Source: Verrucomicrobiota bacterium (GTDB lineage: Bacteria > Verrucomicrobiota > Verrucomicrobiia > Opitutales > UBA2995). Taken from it: a stretch of 6,300 bases of DNA. The translations under genes and the position numbers were made by a program. A model generated the notes under the pieces. The model searched no databases and was not told where the DNA came from. It saw only the letters and a list, made by a program, of their open reading frames with translations. The stretch is from NCBI GenBank assembly GCA_027297085.1, contig JAPUIL010000445.1:1-6300 (forward strand), read 5' to 3'. Position 1 is the first letter of the stretch; each line of letters begins with the position of its first letter. Positions 1 through 4,916 of this stretch are shown here, piece after piece.

Positions 1-2
1 TG

Positions 3-206
3 TTATTGTCGGTGCCGAAGATGGACCCCGAGTCTGGCCGGAAGAAAATCGTGCTCGAAGGCGACGTGCCCAGCCCCATCGACCCGCCCGCCGGTTGCCC
101 CTTTCACCCGCGTTGCCCAAAAGCCATGCCCGAGTGCTCGACGACCGTCCCGGCCCTCAAGGAACACGAGCCGGAGCACCGCGCTGCCTGTCTGCTTTAC
201 GAGTGA
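3..206 (+). CDS. Oligopeptide/dipeptide ABC transporter ATP-binding protein, C-terminal end (partial)
   Basis: This is the last 67 codons, stop included, of an OppD/OppF/DppD/DppF-type ATPase, the cytoplasmic subunit that powers peptide (or sometimes nickel or sugar) import through an inner-membrane ABC permease. The ATPase core lies outside the window. What remains is the family's C-terminal tail: [15 protein letters not shown], then the Cys motif [15 protein letters not shown], then a late Cys (RAAC) before the TGA at 204-206. In some family members these cysteines are reported to hold an iron-sulfur cluster. Substrate cannot be told from the tail. Base composition is odd for this window: by hand count 54 of 67 codons end in G or C, against 38 of 71 codons sampled in tatC. 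The family call is secure; the exact subunit is not. Confidence 0.9.
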   Translation, partial: LLSVPKMDPESGRKKIVLEGDVPSPIDPPAGCPFHPRCPKAMPECSTTVPALKEHEPEHRAACLLYE

Positions 207-270
207 CCGAGGCTCGAATAGAACTTGAAGGCGCCCAACCCGTGGCGCGAAACTGGACGCCATTACGGTT

Positions 271-279
271 AAGGAGGGG
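271..279 (+). promoter_or_regulatory. Strong Shine-Dalgarno sequence before the 21-codon leader frame
   Basis: AAGGAGGGG is the best ribosome-binding match in the window. Its GGAGG core ends 13 bases before the ATG at 291, which is longer than the usual 5-9. A GTG at 279-281 is in the same frame but sits on the site itself. The site lies 78 bases before tatC, so it cannot serve tatC directly; that is why the frame at 291 deserves attention. Confidence 0.5.
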
Positions 280-290
280 TGGACAAAGTA

Positions 291-356
291 ATGTATGTTG
301 TTAGCAACTCGGTGGTTGCCGTTTTTGAATCAAACTGTTTGCTGGTTCGTTTTTAA
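291..356 (+). CDS. Possible 21-residue leader peptide abutting tatC
   Basis: An ATG at 291 opens a frame of 21 residues (MYVVSNSVVAVFES...) that ends in TAA at 354-356. The next base begins the ATG of tatC, in the same frame. It follows a strong AAGGAGGGG site, whereas tatC itself has no ribosome site just upstream of 357. The simplest reading is a leader whose termination lets ribosomes restart on tatC. The peptide is not TatA or TatB: it is too short, lacks their amphipathic helix, and resembles nothing I know. A weak hairpin with five T's (304-326) lies inside it, so attenuation is conceivable. It may equally be a chance frame in the 5' leader of tatC. Confidence 0.35.
   Translation: MYVVSNSVVAVFESNCLLVRF
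304..326 (+). terminator. Weak hairpin plus T-run between the ABC gene and tatC
   Basis: GCAAC (304-308) can pair with GTTGC (315-319) around a 6-base loop, and GTTTTT follows at 321-326. The stem has only 5 base pairs. It could be a weak terminator for the ABC transporter transcript. Because it also lies inside the leader frame upstream of tatC, it could act as an attenuator there. Low certainty. Confidence 0.25.
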
Positions 357-1214
357 ATGGAAGATGACGAAAAAATTGTTCCCGTAGAGGAAGAAGATCT
401 CGCGGTGATTGAGGAAGCGGAAGAGGGGGGTCATATGACTTTTCTTGAGCACTTGGATGAGCTGCGGATAGTGCTGTTTAAATGCGCCGCGGCGTTTCTG
501 TTCGCATTTGTATTGGTGGCCGTGTTTTTCAGGCAGATAACCGAATTGCTCCGTATGCCCGTGGATAAAGCCATGGAAAATCACGGCGTTACGGAGGCAT
601 TGGTTACTACGTCTCCATTCGGAGTATTCTCTTTTTTACTTCAGTTGGGCCTTATGGGGGGCGTGGCTATTGCATCTCCTTTCATACTTTACTTCGCTTC
701 CTCCTTTATTGCTCCCGGGCTCAGCGATAAAGAACGACGGACCCTGCTACCCGGAGCGATTGTTGCCTTGTTTCTCTTCAGTGTCGGCTGTGTCTTCAGC
801 TACATTGTACTTGTTCCTTCGGCCCTCAATGTCTCCATTTATTTGAACAATTTGCTGGGCTTCAGCCTGGTCTGGGCGGCCGACAGGTATATGAGCCTCT
901 TACTGTGGATGGTTTTGGGGATAGGGCTCAGCTTTGAGTTTCCCTTGATCATAACCATTCTGGTATATGTGGGCATTCTTACCCAGAAACAACTGAAGGA
1001 TTTTCGCCGTTACGCCATTGTCCTGATTTTTGTTTTGGGAGCGTTTATTACTCCTACCACGGATCCAGTTACTCAGACTCTGATGGCAGGGCCTATGTGG
1101 CTACTCTATGAAGCAGCTATTCTTGTTGCTGGTATCATAGAACGTAGAAAGAAGCGCGAGTATGAAGCGGAGTTTGGCGCCTGGGATGACGATGATGAAA
1201 ACTACGACGACTAA
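357..1214 (+). CDS. tatC: Sec-independent (twin-arginine) protein translocase subunit TatC
   Basis: TatC is the inner-membrane core of the Tat system. It binds twin-arginine signal peptides and recruits TatA/TatB to export folded proteins. Recognisable features are HLDELR at 32-37, just before helix 1 (about 38-58); a loop ending in LSDKERR (122-128); FSYIVLVP (147-154) in helix 3; LSFEFP (191-196), with E194 at the place of the functionally important E. coli E170; and FITPTTDPVTQTL (230-242). Six helices fit. At 285 residues it exceeds the usual roughly 250 because of an acidic N-terminus (residues 2-23) and an acidic tail (DDDDENYDD). The ATG at 357 abuts a leader stop codon and lacks its own ribosome site. 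The ATG at 435 gives MTFLEHLDELR, the usual family start, and has a G-rich site, so a 259-residue product is possible. No tatA/tatB is seen here. Family identity is certain. Confidence 0.96.
   Translation: MEDDEKIVPVEEEDLAVIEEAEEGGHMTFLEHLDELRIVLFKCAAAFLFAFVLVAVFFRQITELLRMPVDKAMENHGVTEALVTTSPFGVFSFLLQLGLMGGVAIASPFILYFASSFIAPGLSDKERRTLLPGAIVALFLFSVGCVFSYIVLVPSALNVSIYLNNLLGFSLVWAADRYMSLLLWMVLGIGLSFEFPLIITILVYVGILTQKQLKDFRRYAIVLIFVLGAFITPTTDPVTQTLMAGPMWLLYEAAILVAGIIERRKKREYEAEFGAWDDDDENYDD
422..430 (+). promoter_or_regulatory. tatC: G-rich possible ribosome site for an internal tatC start at 435
   Basis: AGAGGGGGG ends four bases before the ATG at 435, whose product would begin MTFLEHLDELR like most TatC proteins. 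It could be the main start or a second one. It also encodes Glu-Gly-Gly in the longer frame, so the match may be coincidental. Confidence 0.35.
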
Positions 1215-1225
1215 ACGCGTGGACT

Positions 1226-1243
1226 GACCTCAAGTAAAAGGTC
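1226..1243. terminator. Weak inverted repeat between the convergent stop codons
   Basis: GACCT (1226-1230) and AGGTC (1239-1243) form a 5-bp stem with an 8-base loop in the 32-base gap between tatC and the small membrane protein gene. Its place suits a shared terminator, but the stem is short and there is no immediate T-run on either strand. Confidence 0.2.
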
Positions 1244-1246
1244 GAG

Positions 1247-1486
1247 TTATTGATTTTTCCGTTCTTTGTGGTCGTTCAAGGTGACTCGGAACATGTTTAT
1301 CGAAAGATAAAACGTCGCTGTCAGGGCCATCGAAGCAAAGCCGGAAAATATCCATTGGTATAATACGGTCTGTGCGGGCACATGCGGTCTTAATATCCAG
1401 GTGAAAAACAGATACACCAAGCCGGTGATAAGGAGGTTAATAATCGGATTTCCGAAGTTGGCTTTCTTCTGGTCAGATGAACTCAT
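1247..1486 (-). CDS. Small two-helix membrane protein, hypothetical
   Basis: The protein has 79 residues and no family I recognise. After a polar N-terminus (MSSSDQKKANFGN) there are two hydrophobic segments, about residues 15-32 (IINLLITGLVYLFFTWIL) and 42-63 (LYQWIFSGFASMALTATFYLSI), then a charged tail (NDHKERKNQ). It should therefore sit in the inner membrane as a hairpin with both ends on the same side. It converges on tatC, with 32 bases between the two stop codons, and lies downstream of the terminator that closes the histone-like gene, so it probably has its own promoter in 1487-1560. I see no ribosome site before the ATG. Clean helices and a polar/hydrophobic pattern with no opposing gene support it as real. 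Confidence 0.7.
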   Translation of the reverse strand: MSSSDQKKANFGNPIINLLITGLVYLFFTWILRPHVPAQTVLYQWIFSGFASMALTATFYLSINMFRVTLNDHKERKNQ

Positions 1487-1560
1487 GGCGAGGAATGGGA
1501 ATAAATTTTTGCAGATTGTCCACTCAATTCTTTATTCAATCCCGGCAAATCCATAGGAAT

Positions 1561-1589
1561 AAAAAAAAGACCGGCCGAAGCCGGTCTTT
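1561..1589 (-). terminator. Strong intrinsic terminator of the histone-like gene
   Basis: Read on the - strand this is AAAGACCGGC, loop TTCG, GCCGGTCTTT, followed at once by five more T's. The stem is ten base pairs, seven of them a GC-rich core. The loop is the extra-stable C(UUCG)G tetraloop. It begins 24 bases after the histone-like gene's stop and fits a rho-independent terminator in every detail. On the + strand there is no comparable T-run, so it acts on leftward transcription. Confidence 0.93.
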
Positions 1590-1612
1590 AAAATAAAGCG
1601 AAGGTTAAAAGA

Positions 1613-1963
1613 TTATTTTTTCTTTTTTCTAGCTTTCTTTTTGGCAGGAGCTCTTTTAGCGGCTTTTTTTGGAGCAGCTTTTTTCGGAGCGGCCTTTTCC
1701 GGAGCGGCCTTTTCCGGAGCGGCCTTTTCCGGAGCGGCCTTTTTCGGAGCGGCCTTCTTTTTTGCAGGAGCTCTTTTGGCGGCTTTTTTTGGAGCAGCCT
1801 TTTTCTTGGCTACTTTTCTTTTAGCGGCTTTTTTCGGAGCAGCTTTTTTTGGAGCGGCCTTTTTCTTGGCTACGCGTTTGACGGGTTTCTTAGCAGCTTT
1901 TTTGGCCGTTTTTTTGGCGGCTTTCTTAACTACCTTTTTTTTGGATGCTTTTTTGGGAGGCAT
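1613..1963 (-). CDS. Histone H1-like Lys/Ala/Pro-repeat DNA-binding protein
   Basis: The 116-residue protein, starting MPPKKASKKK, is about 42% Lys and 32% Ala by hand count, with some Pro and Arg and almost no other residues. It has no aromatic residues and no folded domain. This matches the C-terminal tail of eukaryotic histone H1 and bacterial H1-like proteins (chlamydial Hc1/Hc2, AlgP-type tails), which bind and compact DNA through charge. The body is built from KAAPK-type units; residues 79, 84 and 89 are Glu in three consecutive KAAPE units. AKRAPAKKKA occurs twice, 40 residues apart (62-71, 102-111). I chose the ATG at 1963. An upstream in-frame start at 2080 would add 39 residues of ordinary, unlike sequence. 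No ribosome site is visible; a strong terminator follows. A general nucleoid role is inferred from composition. Confidence 0.85.
   Translation of the reverse strand: MPPKKASKKKVVKKAAKKTAKKAAKKPVKRVAKKKAAPKKAAPKKAAKRKVAKKKAAPKKAAKRAPAKKKAAPKKAAPEKAAPEKAAPEKAAPKKAAPKKAAKRAPAKKKARKKKK
1641..1799 (-). repeat. Longer direct-repeat pair in the histone-like gene
   Basis: Positions 1641-1679 and 1761-1799 are near-identical 39-base copies exactly 120 bp apart, sharing gcaggagctctttt and ggctttttttggagcag. Each encodes the AKRAPAKKKA segment and its neighbours. The spacing equals eight 15-bp units, so the gene seems to have grown by both short and long in-frame duplications. Confidence 0.8.
1680..1754 (-). 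repeat. Tandem 15-bp repeats inside the histone-like gene
   Basis: Five consecutive 15-bp units occupy 1680-1754. The three central ones (1695-1709, 1710-1724, 1725-1739) are identical on the + strand: ttttccggagcggcc. The two outer ones differ at one base (ttttt-c for tttt-cc), which changes the encoded Glu back to Lys. Each unit is exactly five codons (Lys-Ala-Ala-Pro-Glu/Lys), so gain or loss keeps the frame. The identity of the Glu units suggests recent duplication. Confidence 0.9.
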
Positions 1964-2560
1964 AATATTATCGATTTTGATTAATGCTTCGAGTTGTGAG
2001 TACCTAGGTTTTATCCCAAGGACGGCAAAGCGGCTTTGCCGAGAATAGCTCCTGGTCTTTTCATTAAAGCCAGAACACATTTCAAGGAATCTGCCATGCA
2101 GTGCGGATCTATGGAAAGTGGGATGCGATGTTTGGAGAATTGTTTAAGTCTCCGTCCGGTATCGCAAAAAGGGTTTATGCAAGCTTTGAGTTGTGAACGA
2201 ATCCATTGTGGGCAACTTGCGACAACTATTTGCGTATGCGAAAACAGAGAATTTAAACTAGAAATTCTTATGAATTTTCTTCGGTAGATAGGCATGAGAT
2301 TGGTAGCCGTTGCCTTGAGTTGCAGGATTGAGCGAGATTTATAAAAGGTTGGGATAAGTTTCTTAATGCATGGTTTTTAGGAATGCAAGAGAAAGATAAA
2401 ATTAACTGTGAAAAATTTCTGTGAACAATTCGGTGGAAATTGGGTTCGATAAGTGCCTTGGTGTTGTAGGTGCACTAGGATATGGTTTTCGTAGTTGATA
2501 TATGAATACGAATTGATGATTTCCGGTGATAGGATCGAGGAGCTGTGAACACTATTGCAG
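1964..2560. other. 597-base stretch without a convincing gene
   Basis: This lies between the starting end of the histone-like gene and the closing end of the phosphatase gene, so it should hold the histone-like promoter. Short open frames exist on both strands (for example 2011-2295 and 2377-2589 on -, 2036-2287 on +), but none has a ribosome site, a recognisable domain or a natural composition. Two elements stand out: a perfect hairpin at 2023-2041, and a 14-base sequence (gctt-c/t-gagttgtga) at 1986-1999 and 2183-2196. I see no tRNA, no CRISPR array and no insertion-sequence ends. A small RNA or decayed gene cannot be excluded. Confidence 0.6.
2023..2041. repeat. Perfect inverted repeat upstream of the histone-like gene
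   Basis: CGGCAAAG (2023-2030), loop CGG, CTTTGCCG (2034-2041): an 8-bp perfect stem 60 bases upstream of the histone-like start codon. No T-run follows on either strand, so it is not a standard terminator. Its place fits an operator or a structured transcript leader; nothing else supports either. Confidence 0.5.
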
Positions 2561-3214
2561 CTACACCTTGAATAGGTCGATAAGCTCATGCAGGTTTTGC
2601 AATACGTTGGTATTTTCGGTTTTTAATCTGTCTTTTGAATGGTGGCCAGTTGCTACAAGTAAACATTGAATTTTCATTTCATTGGCTACATTCAAGTCAT
2701 GCAGTGTATCGCCAATAAACAGGACTTGGTCCGTAGAAATATGATTTTGTTCCAACCATGTTTTTCCCAGGTAAACCTTCCCGTCAGCGTAATGGTGGTC
2801 GAGACCAAGGACAGTTTTGAAGTAACGATCAATTTGGTGTTCCTTAAGTGTTAAATTCAACGCATTTAGTTCAGTAGCAGATAAGATACATTGAGGTAAT
2901 CCACGTTGCCTAAAGAAGTTCAAAGCTTCGATGGCTCCGGAATGAAGCTTCAGTGTTTGCCGGGCATCGATGTATCCCCCAATAAATTCATTGCTCAGTG
3001 TTTCGAAGGATTCTTTTTCAAAATCAAATCCGAGTCGCTTGTAATAATCGATAACCGGAAAATCAAAGGTGTCGCGGTAAGTATCCTGGCTGATTTCAGG
3101 GAGCGATCTTCTGGATAGGATACTATTTATCAAAGATACGCAGAGATGAACGTCGTTTACTAATGTGCCGTTCCAGTCCCAGATGATGTGCTTTATGTCT
3201 CTTGAGAAATTCAA
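2561..3214 (-). CDS. HAD-superfamily phosphatase (phosphoglycolate-phosphatase-like)
   Basis: A 217-residue cytosolic hydrolase with all four HAD motifs: I, WDWNGTL (12-18, nucleophile D13); II, ILSAT (110-114, S112); III, a Lys in the DGKVYLGK stretch (K146 or K151); and IV, FIGDTLHD (166-173, D169 and D173). A helical cap falls between motifs I and II. Motif I reads D-x-N where classical phosphatases have D-x-D, so the usual general acid/base Asp is Asn15. DWNGT proteins form a recognised subgroup, often annotated as phosphoglycolate phosphatase; the true substrate is unknown. The start is TTG at 3214, sharing TTGA with the transporter's stop; there is no Met before the domain and no ribosome site, so translation probably depends on coupling. 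It is the last gene of the operon. No clear terminator follows. Confidence 0.88.
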   Translation of the reverse strand: MNFSRDIKHIIWDWNGTLVNDVHLCVSLINSILSRRSLPEISQDTYRDTFDFPVIDYYKRLGFDFEKESFETLSNEFIGGYIDARQTLKLHSGAIEALNFFRQRGLPQCILSATELNALNLTLKEHQIDRYFKTVLGLDHHYADGKVYLGKTWLEQNHISTDQVLFIGDTLHDLNVANEMKIQCLLVATGHHSKDRLKTENTNVLQNLHELIDLFKV

Positions 3215-4101
3215 TTCGGTGGCTTGCGGTTTCTAGCAATCGGATAGGTGTCCGAAAAAACAGTCCAGAACACACCAGCCATCATAATGGCGCTGGCAAG
3301 GTAAAAGGATGAATGTGGTAATTCTCTGAATATAAAATATCCAAACAAACCGGCGTAAACAAACTCAAGTTGATTTACGATTGCTACAAACTGGCTTCTA
3401 AACCATTGCATGGCCATATTGAGCAATGAGTGTCCAAAGACGGTGGGAATTAACCCAAGCAAAAGTATCCAAAGTAGTTCGATAGTGGGAAAAGATTCGG
3501 GGAGACCGGTCCGGATCAGTCCGGCCACTAAACAAATTACCCCGGCCACCAGGTACAATGGAACGAGGTATATCCAGATAGAAGGTATGGATTTGTTTTT
3601 TCGGGCCAGGATCAGATACCAAGCCAAAAATAGCATTGAGATGAGACACACAAGATCTCCTGTTAACAAGTCGGCACTTAATCTGAAATCCGAATAGGCC
3701 AAAACGAATACTCCCAGCAATGCCAATGCGGTACCGATTGATTCTTTAATAGTTAATGATTCCCTTAGGACGATATAGGCAAAAAAAGGCATAGCTACGG
3801 GTATTAGACCTACGATGAGAGTAGCGTTTGCGGAGGTGGTTAACCGTGCGCCAATTGTCCAAGTTATAAAGTGAAAAGCCAGGAGTAATGCTGGCAGCGC
3901 TGAAAATGATAAAATTTTATGACAGGTAAATTCAGGGTAGCGCTTTATGTCGCGAATAAAAAAAGGCAGTAGAGCGATAAATGCCACAAAGAGTCGACTG
4001 GCCGCTAAGAGTTCTGGAGGTAGCTGACTAGCCTTTGTCATCACCACGGAGGTGGAGGCGCAAAAGACACCGAGCGATAGTACTAAAAAACGCCTGGTCA
4101 T
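3211..4101 (-). CDS. EamA-family drug/metabolite (DMT) transporter
   Basis: The protein is 296 residues long, the normal size for ten-helix DMT transporters, and made of two EamA repeats (about 4-137 and 147-284). Repeat 1 has the typical helix 3-4 region (FITWTIGARLTTSANATLI, then VLRESLT at the end of helix 4). Repeat 2 echoes it with VNQLEFVYAGLFGYFIFRELP. The N-terminus is MTRRF followed by the first helix, and the tail is polar and basic (ARNRKPPN). Such inner-membrane carriers export or import amino acids, nucleosides or other small metabolites; the substrate cannot be read from sequence. Its ATG overlaps the TGA of the upstream hydrolase (ATGA, 4098-4101) and its own TGA overlaps the TTG of the phosphatase, so it is probably translated by coupling. 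No ribosome site is seen. Confidence 0.92.
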   Translation of the reverse strand: MTRRFLVLSLGVFCASTSVVMTKASQLPPELLAASRLFVAFIALLPFFIRDIKRYPEFTCHKILSFSALPALLLAFHFITWTIGARLTTSANATLIVGLIPVAMPFFAYIVLRESLTIKESIGTALALLGVFVLAYSDFRLSADLLTGDLVCLISMLFLAWYLILARKNKSIPSIWIYLVPLYLVAGVICLVAGLIRTGLPESFPTIELLWILLLGLIPTVFGHSLLNMAMQWFRSQFVAIVNQLEFVYAGLFGYFIFRELPHSSFYLASAIMMAGVFWTVFSDTYPIARNRKPPN

Positions 4102-4901
4102 AAGTCCGGTAAATTTTGGAGAAAATGATTCAGTTTCTTAGCAACTTCCGTGGGTTGTTCGAAGCATGCGGCATGACCGCTTTCGGAGATCGTGCTGTGC
4201 TGAGCCATCGGCAAGCTCTGCATCATTTGCTGGGCAATTTGGGTAAACTTTTTATCCTCCTCTCCAGTGATCAGAAAAGTAGGAAGATGTAATTCTGGAA
4301 GTTGTTTCCAAGCCGGTTGCATGCTTCCTGTACCGAGACTGATCAGATTTTGAGCGATGGTTTGAACTTTATGCTTGCGACGCATATTCCACATCTTCGA
4401 CCGATACGGTTCAGGGATACGTTTTTGAGAATTTAACAAGGGCTGATTGAGCCAGGATTCTAAAAATGTATCAATCAGTTGATTCGCTACCTTGGTTGCC
4501 AGTTCCTCGTCCGCTCGTACTCGCTTTTCACGATCAGTATGATCGGCAATGCCTGGAGTGGCACCTACAAGCACCAGCGCCTTCAACAACCCTGGATACT
4601 TGAGTGCAAACTGTAGTGCGATTCGGCCGCCCATGGAATATCCGAGCAATACACTGGGTGCATCGCTTGCCTCGATTTCAATTATTTTTTTAAGGGCACT
4701 CAAAGCGGTACCCCATGCGTCGTCTGTCACTTCGGGATCAATGGCATAGTCTGGAAAATCGGGTGCAATCAAGGTTGGGTGGTCAGGGTAGTGGTCGGCA
4801 AGAATTTCGAAATCAGATCCACTTCCAACGAATCCATGCAAGCAAATCAGAGTCGGCCCGTGCCCTTTTTTGTCCCACCTGTAAATTTTTCCTTGAGTCA
4901 T
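4098..4901 (-). CDS. menH: MenH-like alpha/beta hydrolase (SHCHC synthase family)
   Basis: This 267-residue alpha/beta-hydrolase fold has a full catalytic triad: Ser89 in the elbow GYSMGG (87-92), Asp216 in GEEDKKF (213-219) and His243 in SGHAACFEQP (241-250). HGF (22-24) supplies the oxyanion region. Beyond the fold it matches MenH: GYSMGGRIAL, VGATPGIAD followed by REKRVRADEELA, and GTGSMQPAWKQL, all found in similar form in Bacillus MenH. MenH forms SHCHC from SEPHCHC by loss of pyruvate in menaquinone synthesis. No other men gene lies here, so a different C-C hydrolase or esterase role remains possible. The ATG at 4901 is 15 bases after the kinase stop, with no ribosome site; its TGA overlaps the transporter start. 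Confidence 0.8.
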   Translation of the reverse strand: MTQGKIYRWDKKGHGPTLICLHGFVGSGSDFEILADHYPDHPTLIAPDFPDYAIDPEVTDDAWGTALSALKKIIEIEASDAPSVLLGYSMGGRIALQFALKYPGLLKALVLVGATPGIADHTDREKRVRADEELATKVANQLIDTFLESWLNQPLLNSQKRIPEPYRSKMWNMRRKHKVQTIAQNLISLGTGSMQPAWKQLPELHLPTFLITGEEDKKFTQIAQQMMQSLPMAQHSTISESGHAACFEQPTEVAKKLNHFLQNLPDL

Positions 4902-4916
4902 CGGAAATTGGAATTT

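Noticed and set aside
95..304. 69-codon + strand frame overlapping the ABC transporter end
   Set aside because: It is a shadow of the real frame 3-206 in GC-rich DNA; its product is Pro/Arg/Ala-rich with no domain.
1680..1754. Tandem array as a possible CRISPR
   Set aside because: The units abut with no spacers and encode part of a protein.
1641..2048. Long + strand frame opposite the histone-like gene, rich in Ala and Phe
   Set aside because: It is the complement of the Lys/Ala repeats; the - strand protein has a sensible start, a known composition class and a terminator.
1964..2080. Longer start for the histone-like protein at 2080
   Set aside because: The extra 39 residues are unlike the rest, include the hairpin region, and would place the start far upstream of MPPKKASKKK, a natural beginning.
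2011..2589. Short frames of 70-94 codons on both strands between the histone-like and phosphatase genes
   Set aside because: No ribosome sites, no recognisable motifs, irregular composition, and they overlap one another on opposite strands.
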